In this document: piece by piece, positions 33,693-41,806 of the stretch
Layout: every line of letters begins with the position of its first letter
Numbering within the stretch: the first letter of the stretch is position 1
Source of the DNA: CAZIVP01 sp964542915
GTDB taxonomy: Bacteria; Calditrichota; Calditrichia; Calditrichales; Calditrichaceae
DNA: 46,829 bases
Direction of reading: 5' to 3'
NCBI GenBank assembly: GCA_964542915.1
Contig: CAZIVP010000023.1
Location: 1-46,829 of the forward strand
Notes under the pieces: generated by a model
The model's input: the letters and a program-made list of their open reading frames with translations, nothing else
The model's database searches: none
Told to the model about the DNA's origin: nothing
Made by a program: the position numbers and the translations under genes

Positions 33693-33722
33693 GTCATTCG
33701 GGCAAATGTTACCCGGAATGAC
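33693..33722. repeat. Imperfect hairpin between convergent genes
   Basis: GTCATTCGGG (33693-33702) pairs with CCCGGAATGAC (33712-33722) with a single-base bulge and a 9-base loop. It lies between the convergent ends of the aminotransferase and CheY-like genes and may end transcription from either side. The GTCATTC/GAATGAC arms recall the palindrome at 17795. Confidence 0.5.
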
Positions 33723-33733
33723 TTACACCGGCT

Positions 33734-34120
33734 TCAACCGGAAAGCAACTTTTCAAGCAATCCTTTAAGCGTCTCGGCGCTGAAAGGCTTATTCAGGTAA
33801 TAAACATCCCGGAACGATTCCAGTTTTTCTTTACGGATATAGTCGCGCTCCATACCGCTCATGAAAATAACAGGTATATCGGGTAAATATTCGCGTAAAA
33901 TCTCACAACACTGGATGCCGTTGATTTTGGGCATTAGCAAATCGATCATCGCCAGATGGATTTGCCCGTCGTTTCTGCTTAAATGCTCCTGGGCCTGTTC
34001 ACAGCTCTCGGCAAGCAGAACGTCGTAGCCCAATATAGGCATCAGGTCTTCAGCCATTTCCCTGATGAACGCCTCATCATCAATAAAAAGGATCGTTTTT
34101 GGTTGCTTATCGTTCCTCAA
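33734..34120 (-). CDS. CheY-like single-domain response regulator
   Basis: This 128-aa receiver domain has no output domain. Acidic pocket residues are in FIDDEAF (14-15), the phospho-acceptor is D60 (AMIDLLMP), the switch Ser is in FMSGM (about residue 88), and the conserved lysine is K111 (NKPF). The start is TTG with GAGG about 11 bases upstream. It lies 137 bases downstream of glyQS and is not clearly part of that operon. Its partner kinase is not in the window. Confidence 0.88.
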   Translation of the reverse strand: MRNDKQPKTILFIDDEAFIREMAEDLMPILGYDVLLAESCEQAQEHLSRNDGQIHLAMIDLLMPKINGIQCCEILREYLPDIPVIFMSGMERDYIRKEKLESFRDVYYLNKPFSAETLKGLLEKLLSG

Positions 34121-34257
34121 TTGTAAACGTCCCTCTTGTTCAATAGGCTTGTCTTAGTATCGTTTGTTTGAAAAACAACATTTAAATGCCTGTTTTTGCC
34201 TCTTTTTCATGCAATGGGAACTTCATTTTAAGGCACGTTTCCATCGCCGTCGGTTAC

Positions 34258-35565
34258 TTATATTTTTAATCTATCGTCAAGAAATTCATTTAGTTTATCA
34301 ATTTTTATACGTTCTTGTTCCATAGAATCGCGCTCACGCACGGTAACCGACTGATCTTCCAGGGTCTGGGTATCCACGGTAACACAGTAGGGCGTACCTG
34401 CCTCGTCCTGCCGCCGGTAACGGCGTCCGATGGATCCGCCTTCATCGTAAAAGACGCGATATTTCCCGCGCAGTTGTTTTGCAATGTCCCGGGCGATCTC
34501 CGGCATCCCGTCGCGTTTGACCAGCGGAAACACCGCAACTTTGATCGGTGCAATTACCGGCGCCAGCTTCAATACCACGCGCTCGCTCTCTTCGGTATAG
34601 GCATCGATCAAACAGGTCAACAACGTCCGGTCGCAACCAATTGAGGTTTCAATGATATAGGGAATAAAACGCTCTTTGGACTGATCGTCGTAATAACGAA
34701 GGTCCCGACCGGAAAACTCTTTGTGGCGGCCTAAATCAAAATCGGTACGGTTGTGAATGCCCTCGATTTCCTGCCAGCCAAAAGGAAATTCATATTCTAT
34801 ATCGTAAGCGCGTTTGGCATAATGGGCCAGTTCATCGTCTTTATGCTCATGGAATCGTAATTTTTCTTCACGGAGTCCCAGCCGGCGATACCATTTCATA
34901 CGTTCGTTTTTCCAATAATCAAACCAGCCTTCGTCTTCGCCGGGCTTAACAAAATACTGCATTTCCATCTGCTCGAATTCGCGCGTCCGGAAAATAAAAT
35001 TGCCGGGGGTAATTTCGTTGCGGAAGGCTTTACCGATCTGGGCGATGCCGAATGGCAATTTTTGTCGCGCCGCTTCCCGTACGTTATGAAAATTGACATA
35101 AATGCCCTGGGCCGTTTCGGGCCGCAGAAACACCACATGGCTGGAATCTTCAATCGGCCCCATGTGTGTTTTAAACATCAAGTTGAAATGGCGAACTTCG
35201 GTAAAGGAATCCCTGGTGCCGCAGACGGGACAGGGTTTGTTCGTGTCGATTTGATCGGCTCGGAAACGCGATTTGCACTGACGACAATCGATCAACGGAT
35301 CGGTGAATCCCTCCACATGGCCGGATGCTTCCCATACCCTGGGATGCATGAGAATACTGGCGTCCACACCTTCGATATCTTCGCGTTCGTAAACCAGACT
35401 CTGCCACCAGAGTTCTTTGATATTCTTTTTCAGTTCGATGCCAAGCGGCCCGTAATCATAACAGGAATTGATGCCGCCATAAATTTCGCTGCTTTGAAAT
35501 ATGAACCCACGTCGTTTTGCCAGAGATACCAGTTTTTCCATCGTTTTATCGGATTGCGAAGCCAA
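34258..35565 (-). CDS. glyQS: Glycyl-tRNA synthetase, single-chain class II
   Basis: GlyRS of the homodimeric (alpha-2) type, 435 residues. IYGGINSCYDYGPLG and FRNEITPGNFIFRTREF are class II motif regions, and two CxxC pairs (CRQCKSRF and CPVCGTRD) form a zinc site in the insertion. TSIGCDRTLLTCLIDAY and the C-terminal anticodon-binding domain complete it. The start is TTG with a very good GGGAGG ribosome site six bases away. It lies just downstream of recO on the same strand (68-base gap). Confidence 0.95.
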   Translation of the reverse strand: MASQSDKTMEKLVSLAKRRGFIFQSSEIYGGINSCYDYGPLGIELKKNIKELWWQSLVYEREDIEGVDASILMHPRVWEASGHVEGFTDPLIDCRQCKSRFRADQIDTNKPCPVCGTRDSFTEVRHFNLMFKTHMGPIEDSSHVVFLRPETAQGIYVNFHNVREAARQKLPFGIAQIGKAFRNEITPGNFIFRTREFEQMEMQYFVKPGEDEGWFDYWKNERMKWYRRLGLREEKLRFHEHKDDELAHYAKRAYDIEYEFPFGWQEIEGIHNRTDFDLGRHKEFSGRDLRYYDDQSKERFIPYIIETSIGCDRTLLTCLIDAYTEESERVVLKLAPVIAPIKVAVFPLVKRDGMPEIARDIAKQLRGKYRVFYDEGGSIGRRYRRQDEAGTPYCVTVDTQTLEDQSVTVRERDSMEQERIKIDKLNEFLDDRLKI

Positions 35566-35633
35566 GCCTTGCCTCCCTATTGTCGATTATCGGTTCAATA
35601 AACCATTAAGAATTGTCCATAAATGTAAATCAA

Positions 35634-36383
35634 TTAATATAACATAGAAATGGCCTTTAACGAAATTTTTTGTTCCAGATGGTAATTGAGATAATCGAGC
35701 AGCAGCGCCAGCAAATCAGTATCTTCTGGCTCAGGCAGGTTAAAATCTTTAACAACCCTGTGGTTATGGTTTTGCAGGCGATCCAAGTAAGTTAATGCCC
35801 CCGGTGAAAGCCTGTGGGAAGAGACGCCACCGCTTGAACAGGAATGGCAGTACACCGATCCGTTTTCTATGAAAAAGTGCTCCGAATGTTCAAATCGGTT
35901 GGTCCCGCATCGCCGGCAGGCACTAAAATCCGGTTTAAATCCCAGAAACGAAGCCAGTTTTAAAATAAAATATTCGAGGATGGGCGCGGCCCGCTCGCAT
36001 TCGGCAAGTTGTTTGATCATGCGGATGGTAAAATCGAAAAAGACCGGTTCGGAATGGTTTTCTGCAAACACCTGCTTGATGATTTCGAGAACGGCAAGGG
36101 CATACGGCAAACGATCCATATCCGAACGCAGTTTGCCGAACGAATCGATTACATCCGCGTCGGTTAGAATTTGCAGGGTACGGCTTTGTTTATGGGATAT
36201 AAAAAACTGACCGTAGGTTAACGATTCGGTTTTACCACCCAGCGGACTCTTTTTACGAAGAACGCCGCGTGCTATCACTTTTATCAATCCCCAATCGCGG
36301 GCAAATAAACTTAAAATTTTACTCGATTCCTGCCAGCGGATGGCCTGTAATATGATCGCTTCCGATTTTTTAATATCCGCCAT
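35634..36383 (-). CDS. recO: DNA repair protein RecO
   Basis: RecO works with RecR and RecF to load RecA on SSB-coated gaps and anneals complementary strands. This 249-aa protein has the N-terminal OB-fold (SEAIILQAIRWQESSKILSLF, about 6-26), a helical middle, and a four-cysteine zinc site (CRRCG and CHSC, about 156-185). Length and order are normal. It is the first gene of the leftward recO-glyQS unit and divergent from amrB. The ribosome site is weak. Confidence 0.93.
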   Translation of the reverse strand: MADIKKSEAIILQAIRWQESSKILSLFARDWGLIKVIARGVLRKKSPLGGKTESLTYGQFFISHKQSRTLQILTDADVIDSFGKLRSDMDRLPYALAVLEIIKQVFAENHSEPVFFDFTIRMIKQLAECERAAPILEYFILKLASFLGFKPDFSACRRCGTNRFEHSEHFFIENGSVYCHSCSSGGVSSHRLSPGALTYLDRLQNHNHRVVKDFNLPEPEDTDLLALLLDYLNYHLEQKISLKAISMLY

Positions 36384-36642
36384 AACCCGAACGTTTCGTC
36401 TCTTTGTTAGCTTACGGTAACCGGGGCTTAAGTTATCGTATAATGCCTATTAAAAGCAATAGACGTATCCACACGCGTTTCTTCGTGGCAGGACATGATA
36501 GGATTGCAAAGCCCCGTCTCAAATAGCGGAAACGAAACGTTAAGGTACCAAGAGCCTTTCATGTTTCACTTGCGAACGATTGATTTTTGATTTAAAATTT
36601 GCCAATTTAATTGGATGCATGGCTATAAAACGGAGCAAACCT

Positions 36643-37473
36643 ATGGCTTCATCACAAGTAAGAACACCCGCCGTCGCCGGTATGTTTTACTCAGGACAAA
36701 AAACCACGCTCGAACGCGAGGTTGCGGTATTTCTTGAAAATTCCAGGGCAGTGGATACGGGTAAACGGTTGTACGGACTGGTAGCGCCCCATGCCGGCTA
36801 TATGTATTCCGGCGGCGTAGCCGCGCGGGCCTATCGCCAGATTCTCGACAAGTCGTTCGATGTGGTGGTCGTTATTTCACCGAGCCACCGCGTCTACTTC
36901 GAGGAGATATCCATTTATGCGGGCGACGCTTACGCCACGCCCCTGGGAGAAATACCGGTGGATCAGGATATTTCGGACGGATTAACACGCCAAAACGATA
37001 AGATCATTCGTTCTACTATAGGACACGAAGTAGACGAGCACGCCCTGGAAGTACAGCTGCCTTTTTTACAGCACGTCTTATCCGACTTTAAACTGGTGCC
37101 TATCGTCATGGGCGATCAGGATGCCGACAATGTAAATGTATTAGCGAAGGCTCTTGCGGCGGTTTTAAAGGATAAGAACGCCCTCATCGTAGCCAGCTCG
37201 GATTTATCTCATTTTTACTCCTATGACAAAGCGATGGCAATCGACAATGTCGTGGTGGAACATATCAATCATTTTGATTATGAGGGACTTTCCAGCGATC
37301 TTCAGAAAAACGTTTGTGAAATGTGCGGCGGCGGACCGGTGGTCGCAACAATGAAAGCCTGTGAACAACTCGGCGCAGATAAAGCCAAAGTGCTTCTTTA
37401 CCGTAACTCCGGCGATGTTACCGGAGACCGCAGCCAGGTGGTGGGTTATCTTTCAGCCGTCTTTTATGTCTGA
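36643..37473 (+). CDS. amrB: AmmeMemoRadiSam system protein B (MEMO family)
   Basis: This 276-aa MEMO-family protein is related to class III extradiol dioxygenases. Family motifs are TPAVAGMFYSG, LVAPHAGYMYSGGVAARAY, VISPSHRVYF, HEVDEHALEVQLPFLQ and ASSDLSHF, including the histidines that would bind a metal. It is usually encoded with an AMMECR1 protein and a radical SAM enzyme, neither of which is adjacent here. The ATG at 36643 with CGGAGC eight bases upstream is preferred over earlier starts that lack one. Confidence 0.93.
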   Translation: MASSQVRTPAVAGMFYSGQKTTLEREVAVFLENSRAVDTGKRLYGLVAPHAGYMYSGGVAARAYRQILDKSFDVVVVISPSHRVYFEEISIYAGDAYATPLGEIPVDQDISDGLTRQNDKIIRSTIGHEVDEHALEVQLPFLQHVLSDFKLVPIVMGDQDADNVNVLAKALAAVLKDKNALIVASSDLSHFYSYDKAMAIDNVVVEHINHFDYEGLSSDLQKNVCEMCGGGPVVATMKACEQLGADKAKVLLYRNSGDVTGDRSQVVGYLSAVFYV

Positions 37474-37887
37474 TTGAAATACAACGACTTAACACTGCGT
37501 CTGCTACAAACCACGCCGTTTCATTGATATCCTATCCAATTCATCCAATTAACAACGCCGATCATTTTGTTACCGCCAGGAGGTTTCAACACCTGAATCA
37601 CATTTTTTGTAAGCATACCCATTAATGGAATGGTCTTGTTTCATATTCTCCATGGCGGCCAGAATGTTTTCGCTCCCATCAACACCCCAAAAATGATATG
37701 CTACGATTCAACAGCGGATTCCAGATACGGATTCCACAAAAAATGGAACTCAAAAGGCGTTCAGCTATTATTAAACGTTGCAATAAGTGCGGTTATCCAT
37801 TAAAATTGTCGCAACCTTAACTTAAATGTGTCACCATTGATGAATAAAATAGAAATCAGCTTAAACGCGTAAACGTGCGGAGGCGTT
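37474..37887. other. 414-base intergenic region upstream of lemA
   Basis: This spacer between amrB and the LemA operon is on the same strand. No convincing gene, long inverted repeat or RNA structure was seen. The LemA promoter is presumably in the AT-rich part about 37790-37860. The lemA ribosome site (GGAGGCG) is at its right end. Confidence 0.45.
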
Positions 37888-38481
37888 ATGAAAAAATGGA
37901 TTCCATGGATTGTACTGGTTGTCGTGATTCTGATCCTTTACAGCTCGTTCAAAGGCACGTACAATCAATTTATCTCCCTCGAAGAAAACGTGAATCAGGC
38001 CTGGTCACAGGTGGAAAATGTTTATCAGCGGCGCGCCGACCTCATCCCGAATCTGGTTGAAGTGGTCAAAGGTTACGCCAGCCATGAGCGTGAAACCCTG
38101 CAGGCCGTCGTAGAGGCGCGCGCGAAGATGGGCGGCCAAATCAATGTAGGCCCCGAAGTGCTTAATAATCCCCAGGCGTTTCAAAAGTTTCAACAAAACC
38201 AGAGTGCATTGACCTCGGCATTGCAGCGCTTAATGGTTGTGGTGGAGCGCTACCCCGATTTAAAAGCGGACAAACGTTTCGGCCAGTTGCAAAGCCAGCT
38301 GGAAGGGACGGAAAATCGCATCAGTGTGGAACGCCGGCGTTTTAATCAGGCCGTTCAACAATACAACACCAAAATTCGGCAATTTCCGGCCAATTTGATG
38401 GCGAATCTGTTCGGATTCGAACAGAAAGTCTATTTTGAAGCGCAAAGCGGCGCAGAAGAGGCGCCCAAAGTTGAATTTTAA
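37888..38481 (+). CDS. lemA: LemA family protein
   Basis: This 197-aa protein has one N-terminal membrane segment (about 4-21) and a long helical body facing out of the cytoplasm. The family signature is present: NQAWSQVENVYQRRADLIPNL near residue 35, then ERYPDLKA and ERRRFNQAVQQYN, ending close to GFEQKVYFEA. Function is unknown, but LemA is regularly encoded next to TPM-domain proteins, as here. The ribosome site GGAGG is close before the ATG. Confidence 0.94.
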   Translation: MKKWIPWIVLVVVILILYSSFKGTYNQFISLEENVNQAWSQVENVYQRRADLIPNLVEVVKGYASHERETLQAVVEARAKMGGQINVGPEVLNNPQAFQKFQQNQSALTSALQRLMVVVERYPDLKADKRFGQLQSQLEGTENRISVERRRFNQAVQQYNTKIRQFPANLMANLFGFEQKVYFEAQSGAEEAPKVEF

Positions 38482-38505
38482 AGTTTTTAAATATTGAGGC
38501 AAACC

Positions 38506-39261
38506 ATGATTCCATTCAAATTTCTACGTCTTTTACTCTTTATTCCGATAATGGTATGGGCACAGGATCTTCCTGAAAAACCAACGTCCTGGGTCAACGA
38601 CTACGCCGATATACTGACAGCACAGGAAGAACAGGTGATCAATCAAAAATTACAAGCCCTGGAAAAACGAACCTCCAACCAAATCTTTGTCGCCTTGTTC
38701 GAGCGCCTGCCCGACGGTCATTATCTGGAAGACTTTACGGTACGGTTGTTTGAAAAATGGAAACCCGGCTTGCCCGATAAAGACAACGGCCTCCTCATCG
38801 CCGTCTTCGAGGCAGACCGTAAAATCCGCATTGAAGTGGGCTATGGTCTGGAAGACGTAATCACGGACGCCCAGGCCGGAACGGTGATCGAAGAAGTGAT
38901 CGCCCCCGCATTCCGGCAAGGCAATTATTTTGCCGGACTCGATAAGGCCGTGGATGTTTTTATTCCGGCCGCTGAAGGTAAATACACCATACCGGTCAAA
39001 AAAAAATCGGATAAAAACAACGGCTTTTCGTTTGCCCATCTCTTTATCGCCTTTATTTTTCTGAGTTTCATTATGCGGCTGCTGGGAGGCGGACGCCGCG
39101 CTTCTTACGGAACGCGTCGTCGCGGCGGTATTTGGGCATTACCGATCTTTTTCGGCGGTTTCGGCGGAGGTGCGTCCGGCGGCGGCGGATTTTCCGGGGG
39201 CGGCTTCGGCGGCGGTTTTGGCGGTATGTCCGGCGGCGGCGGCGCCAGTGGTGGTTGGTAA
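38506..39261 (+). CDS. TPM domain membrane protein with glycine-rich tail (YgcG-like)
   Basis: This protein of about 251 residues has a signal peptide (1-19), an extracytoplasmic TPM domain (VNDYADILTAQEEQ; GLLIAVFEADRKIRIEVGYGLE; AGTVIEEVIAPAFRQGNYFAGL), one membrane segment near residue 170 and a C-terminal tail of GGGGF/GGG repeats ending GGW. TPM domains are linked to membrane protein or photosystem maintenance and weak phosphatase activity. It starts 24 bases after lemA with GAGG before the ATG at 38506. An upstream in-frame TTG at 38494 overlaps that ribosome site and is less likely. Confidence 0.92.
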   Translation: MIPFKFLRLLLFIPIMVWAQDLPEKPTSWVNDYADILTAQEEQVINQKLQALEKRTSNQIFVALFERLPDGHYLEDFTVRLFEKWKPGLPDKDNGLLIAVFEADRKIRIEVGYGLEDVITDAQAGTVIEEVIAPAFRQGNYFAGLDKAVDVFIPAAEGKYTIPVKKKSDKNNGFSFAHLFIAFIFLSFIMRLLGGGRRASYGTRRRGGIWALPIFFGGFGGGASGGGGFSGGGFGGGFGGMSGGGGASGGW

Positions 39262-39279
39262 CGGTAAAGGAGGGTTAAC

Positions 39280-39717
39280 ATGAAGGCCAGCAAATTTTTT
39301 ACGAAACAACAAAAACAACAAATACTGCAAGCCATTGAAAAAGCCGAAGAAGAAACCTCCGGCGAAATTCGCTTGCACATCGAATCGCGCTGCAAAGGGA
39401 ACGCCCTGGAACGGGCAATGAACGTTTTTAAAAAGTTAAAAATGTACAACACCGAACGTCGTAACGGTACGATCATCTACCTGGCTGTCGATGACCACAA
39501 ATTCGCCATTTACGGAGATCAGGGCATCAATGAAATCGCTCCCGAACATTTCTGGGAGGATGTAAAGGAAGCGATGCAGGAGCATTTTAAAAAGGGGGCC
39601 TTCGCCGAAGGCGTGATTAACGGCGTCGATATGATCGGCCAAAAGTTGAAGGAATACTTCCCTTACCGCGACGACGATATCAATGAGCTCCCCAACGAAA
39701 TTTCCGAAGGCGAATAA
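39280..39717 (+). CDS. Second TPM domain protein, cytoplasmic form
   Basis: This 145-aa TPM-domain protein has no signal or membrane segment. It opens with FFTKQQKQQILQAIEKAEEETSGEIR and has GTIIYLAVDDHKFAIYGDQGINEIAP and an AFAEGVINGV segment equivalent to the conserved C-terminal helix of TPM. The ribosome site AAAGGAGGG lies about six bases before its ATG. It is the third gene of the LemA-TPM-TPM operon and probably interacts with the same membrane complex. Confidence 0.9.
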   Translation: MKASKFFTKQQKQQILQAIEKAEEETSGEIRLHIESRCKGNALERAMNVFKKLKMYNTERRNGTIIYLAVDDHKFAIYGDQGINEIAPEHFWEDVKEAMQEHFKKGAFAEGVINGVDMIGQKLKEYFPYRDDDINELPNEISEGE

Positions 39718-39772
39718 TCACAACACAACAATTGAGGGAACGGCGCCCGCGTCTTCTACCTACGGAAAAATA

Positions 39773-40936
39773 ATGGACAACAAAACGAAAAATTTGCTAC
39801 TAATCGCAGGCGAAGTATCCGGCGATAATCATGGAGCCGCCCTCGTACATGCATTGAGGCAACAGCACAGCTCTATCCGTATATTTGGCATCGGCGGGGA
39901 TGCGCTACAGGATGAAGGCATGGAGTTGATGTACCATCTCAGGGATATGGCGTTCCTCGGTGTCGGCGAAGTAATTAAACATCTGCCTTTTATTTTGGGC
40001 GTACAGCGGGACATTTTAGAACGCTGCAAACGCCAGCGTCCGAACGCGGCTTTGCTGATTGACTACCCGGGCTTTAATCTTCGGCTTGCACGCAGCCTGC
40101 ACGAACAGGGCATCAAAGTTATCTATTACATAAGTCCGCAGTTATGGGCCTGGGGCCGCCATCGCGTGGAAAAAATCCGCAAATACGTCCACAAAATGCT
40201 GGTGCTTTTTCCGTTCGAAAAAAAATTCTACGAACAATTCGGCATCGATGTCCACTATGTGGGCCATCCCATGGTAGATCGTTATGACGGATTCCAGCCC
40301 CCCGCAGCAACATCATCCGGCCATAAACCCAATCGTTTCATCGGTCTGCTGCCGGGCAGCCGCACCCAGGAGATTAATAGCTTACTGCCTAAAATGCTGC
40401 AAACGGCGCGCCTGCTACGGGAAAATAACAAGATCGATCGGGCCGAAGTAATCGCCGTGAAGCACATTTCAAAGGCGCTTTACAAACGCCACCTCCAATC
40501 GACGGACGATTTTATCCAGATCAAACAAACGTCGCTCGCTGAACGTCTGCCAAACTTTGACGCCGTGATGGTTGCCTCGGGAACGGCCACGCTGGAATGC
40601 GGCTTTTTCCGGACGCCTATGCTCATTGTCTATCATGTAAATCCACTCACCTACTGGTTGGGGCGTATGCTGGTGCGTCTGGATTCTATCGGTTTGGTTA
40701 ATATCGTCGCCGAAAAGGAAGTGGCGCCGGAGCTTATCCAAAATCAATTTAAACCGCGGAAGGCGGCCGTTATGCTGAGCGATATGCTCGAACCGGCCAG
40801 GAATCAGGCCATACGCGAAGAACTTCGAATCATCCGTGATAAACTGGGGGAACCGGGAGCAGCCAAGCGCGCGGCGTTTGAAGTATCCAATACGCTATTC
40901 GAAAATCATGAACAAGCGGAGAGCGATTCAAGCTAA
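39773..40936 (+). CDS. lpxB: Lipid-A-disaccharide synthase
   Basis: LpxB condenses UDP-2,3-diacylglucosamine with lipid X to make the lipid A disaccharide, on the inner face of the cytoplasmic membrane. This 387-aa GT19 enzyme has IAGEVSGDNHGAALV, LIDYPGFNLRLA, YYISPQLWAWG, VGHPMVD and GLLPGSRTQEI, all typical. The ATG at 39773 begins the family N-terminus, and 30 additional upstream codons overlap the TPM gene and are unrelated. Its presence implies a Gram-negative outer membrane. Other lpx genes are not in the window. Confidence 0.95.
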   Translation: MDNKTKNLLLIAGEVSGDNHGAALVHALRQQHSSIRIFGIGGDALQDEGMELMYHLRDMAFLGVGEVIKHLPFILGVQRDILERCKRQRPNAALLIDYPGFNLRLARSLHEQGIKVIYYISPQLWAWGRHRVEKIRKYVHKMLVLFPFEKKFYEQFGIDVHYVGHPMVDRYDGFQPPAATSSGHKPNRFIGLLPGSRTQEINSLLPKMLQTARLLRENNKIDRAEVIAVKHISKALYKRHLQSTDDFIQIKQTSLAERLPNFDAVMVASGTATLECGFFRTPMLIVYHVNPLTYWLGRMLVRLDSIGLVNIVAEKEVAPELIQNQFKPRKAAVMLSDMLEPARNQAIREELRIIRDKLGEPGAAKRAAFEVSNTLFENHEQAESDSS

Positions 40937-40971
40937 ATAAAGTCAGCCGATTGAACCGATGGTAGCGCTCT

Positions 40972-41643
40972 ATGCCCCCATTTCAATTTGAATTTATGTT
41001 TGAAGAATGGCGGTTCGGCAATCATAAGGTCGAGATCGAACGCATTAAAAATTTGGATGCGTTGGTGGACCAGATACCGCAGGAGTGGTTTCAGGACGAC
41101 GAACGCTTGCCCTACTGGGCGGAATTGTGGCCTTCCGCCATTGCTCTGAGCCGGTTCATCGCAAAACATCCCGAATATGTTCAGGCAAAATCCGTACTGG
41201 AGCTGGGATGTGGACTGGGCTTAACCTCACTCATCACGGCGCTGCAAAAGCCTGCCTATCTTCTTTTAACGGATTATGAAAGCGAAGCATTAAAAATAAC
41301 CGCACGTAATTTTAACCGAAACCGTCTCAATATGCCCCATCTCGAACAGATCGATTGGCGGGAAGCACGATTCAGGCAACGATTCGACGCCATCATTGCC
41401 TCGGACGTGGTTTACGAGGAGCGCTTTTTTATGCCTCTGCTGAATGTGTTTCGGGAGGCTCTGGCGCCGCAGGGACGTATTCTGCTTGCGGAGCCGAACC
41501 GTCAAATTGCCCGCATCTTTTTTAATCTCCTTCGGGATCACGGTTATGATTATGAGGTCGGTAATGAATCCGTCGAACAAAGTTCACGGTGTATTTCAGT
41601 ATCTATATACAATATCCGCAAGCGTGTTGGGTCAGTCCGGTAA
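40972..41643 (+). CDS. Class I SAM-dependent methyltransferase (METTL21/ETFB-KMT-like)
   Basis: This 223-aa methyltransferase has LPYWAELWPSAIALSRF followed by motif I VLELGCGLGLTSL (about residues 77-89), then LLTDYE and a post-core IIASDVVYEE that stands in the place of the D/E-x-x-Y motif of METTL16/21-type protein lysine methyltransferases. It starts 35 bases after lpxB and may be co-transcribed. Substrate not determinable. A later in-frame ATG (residue 9) is a possible alternative start. Confidence 0.85.
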   Translation: MPPFQFEFMFEEWRFGNHKVEIERIKNLDALVDQIPQEWFQDDERLPYWAELWPSAIALSRFIAKHPEYVQAKSVLELGCGLGLTSLITALQKPAYLLLTDYESEALKITARNFNRNRLNMPHLEQIDWREARFRQRFDAIIASDVVYEERFFMPLLNVFREALAPQGRILLAEPNRQIARIFFNLLRDHGYDYEVGNESVEQSSRCISVSIYNIRKRVGSVR

Positions 41644-41806
41644 TGCGCATTTTCGTACGCGTCAAATGATTAATTGCCCGTCATCGATTGCGGAACCAAG
41701 CCTTATTCTATCCGTTGTAGGGTTACCCGCGGTTGGAATTATCCACCGATAAACATAGTTTGGATGCATGGAAACATTGAGTGAAATTCAAACAAAGCTC
41801 TGAACA

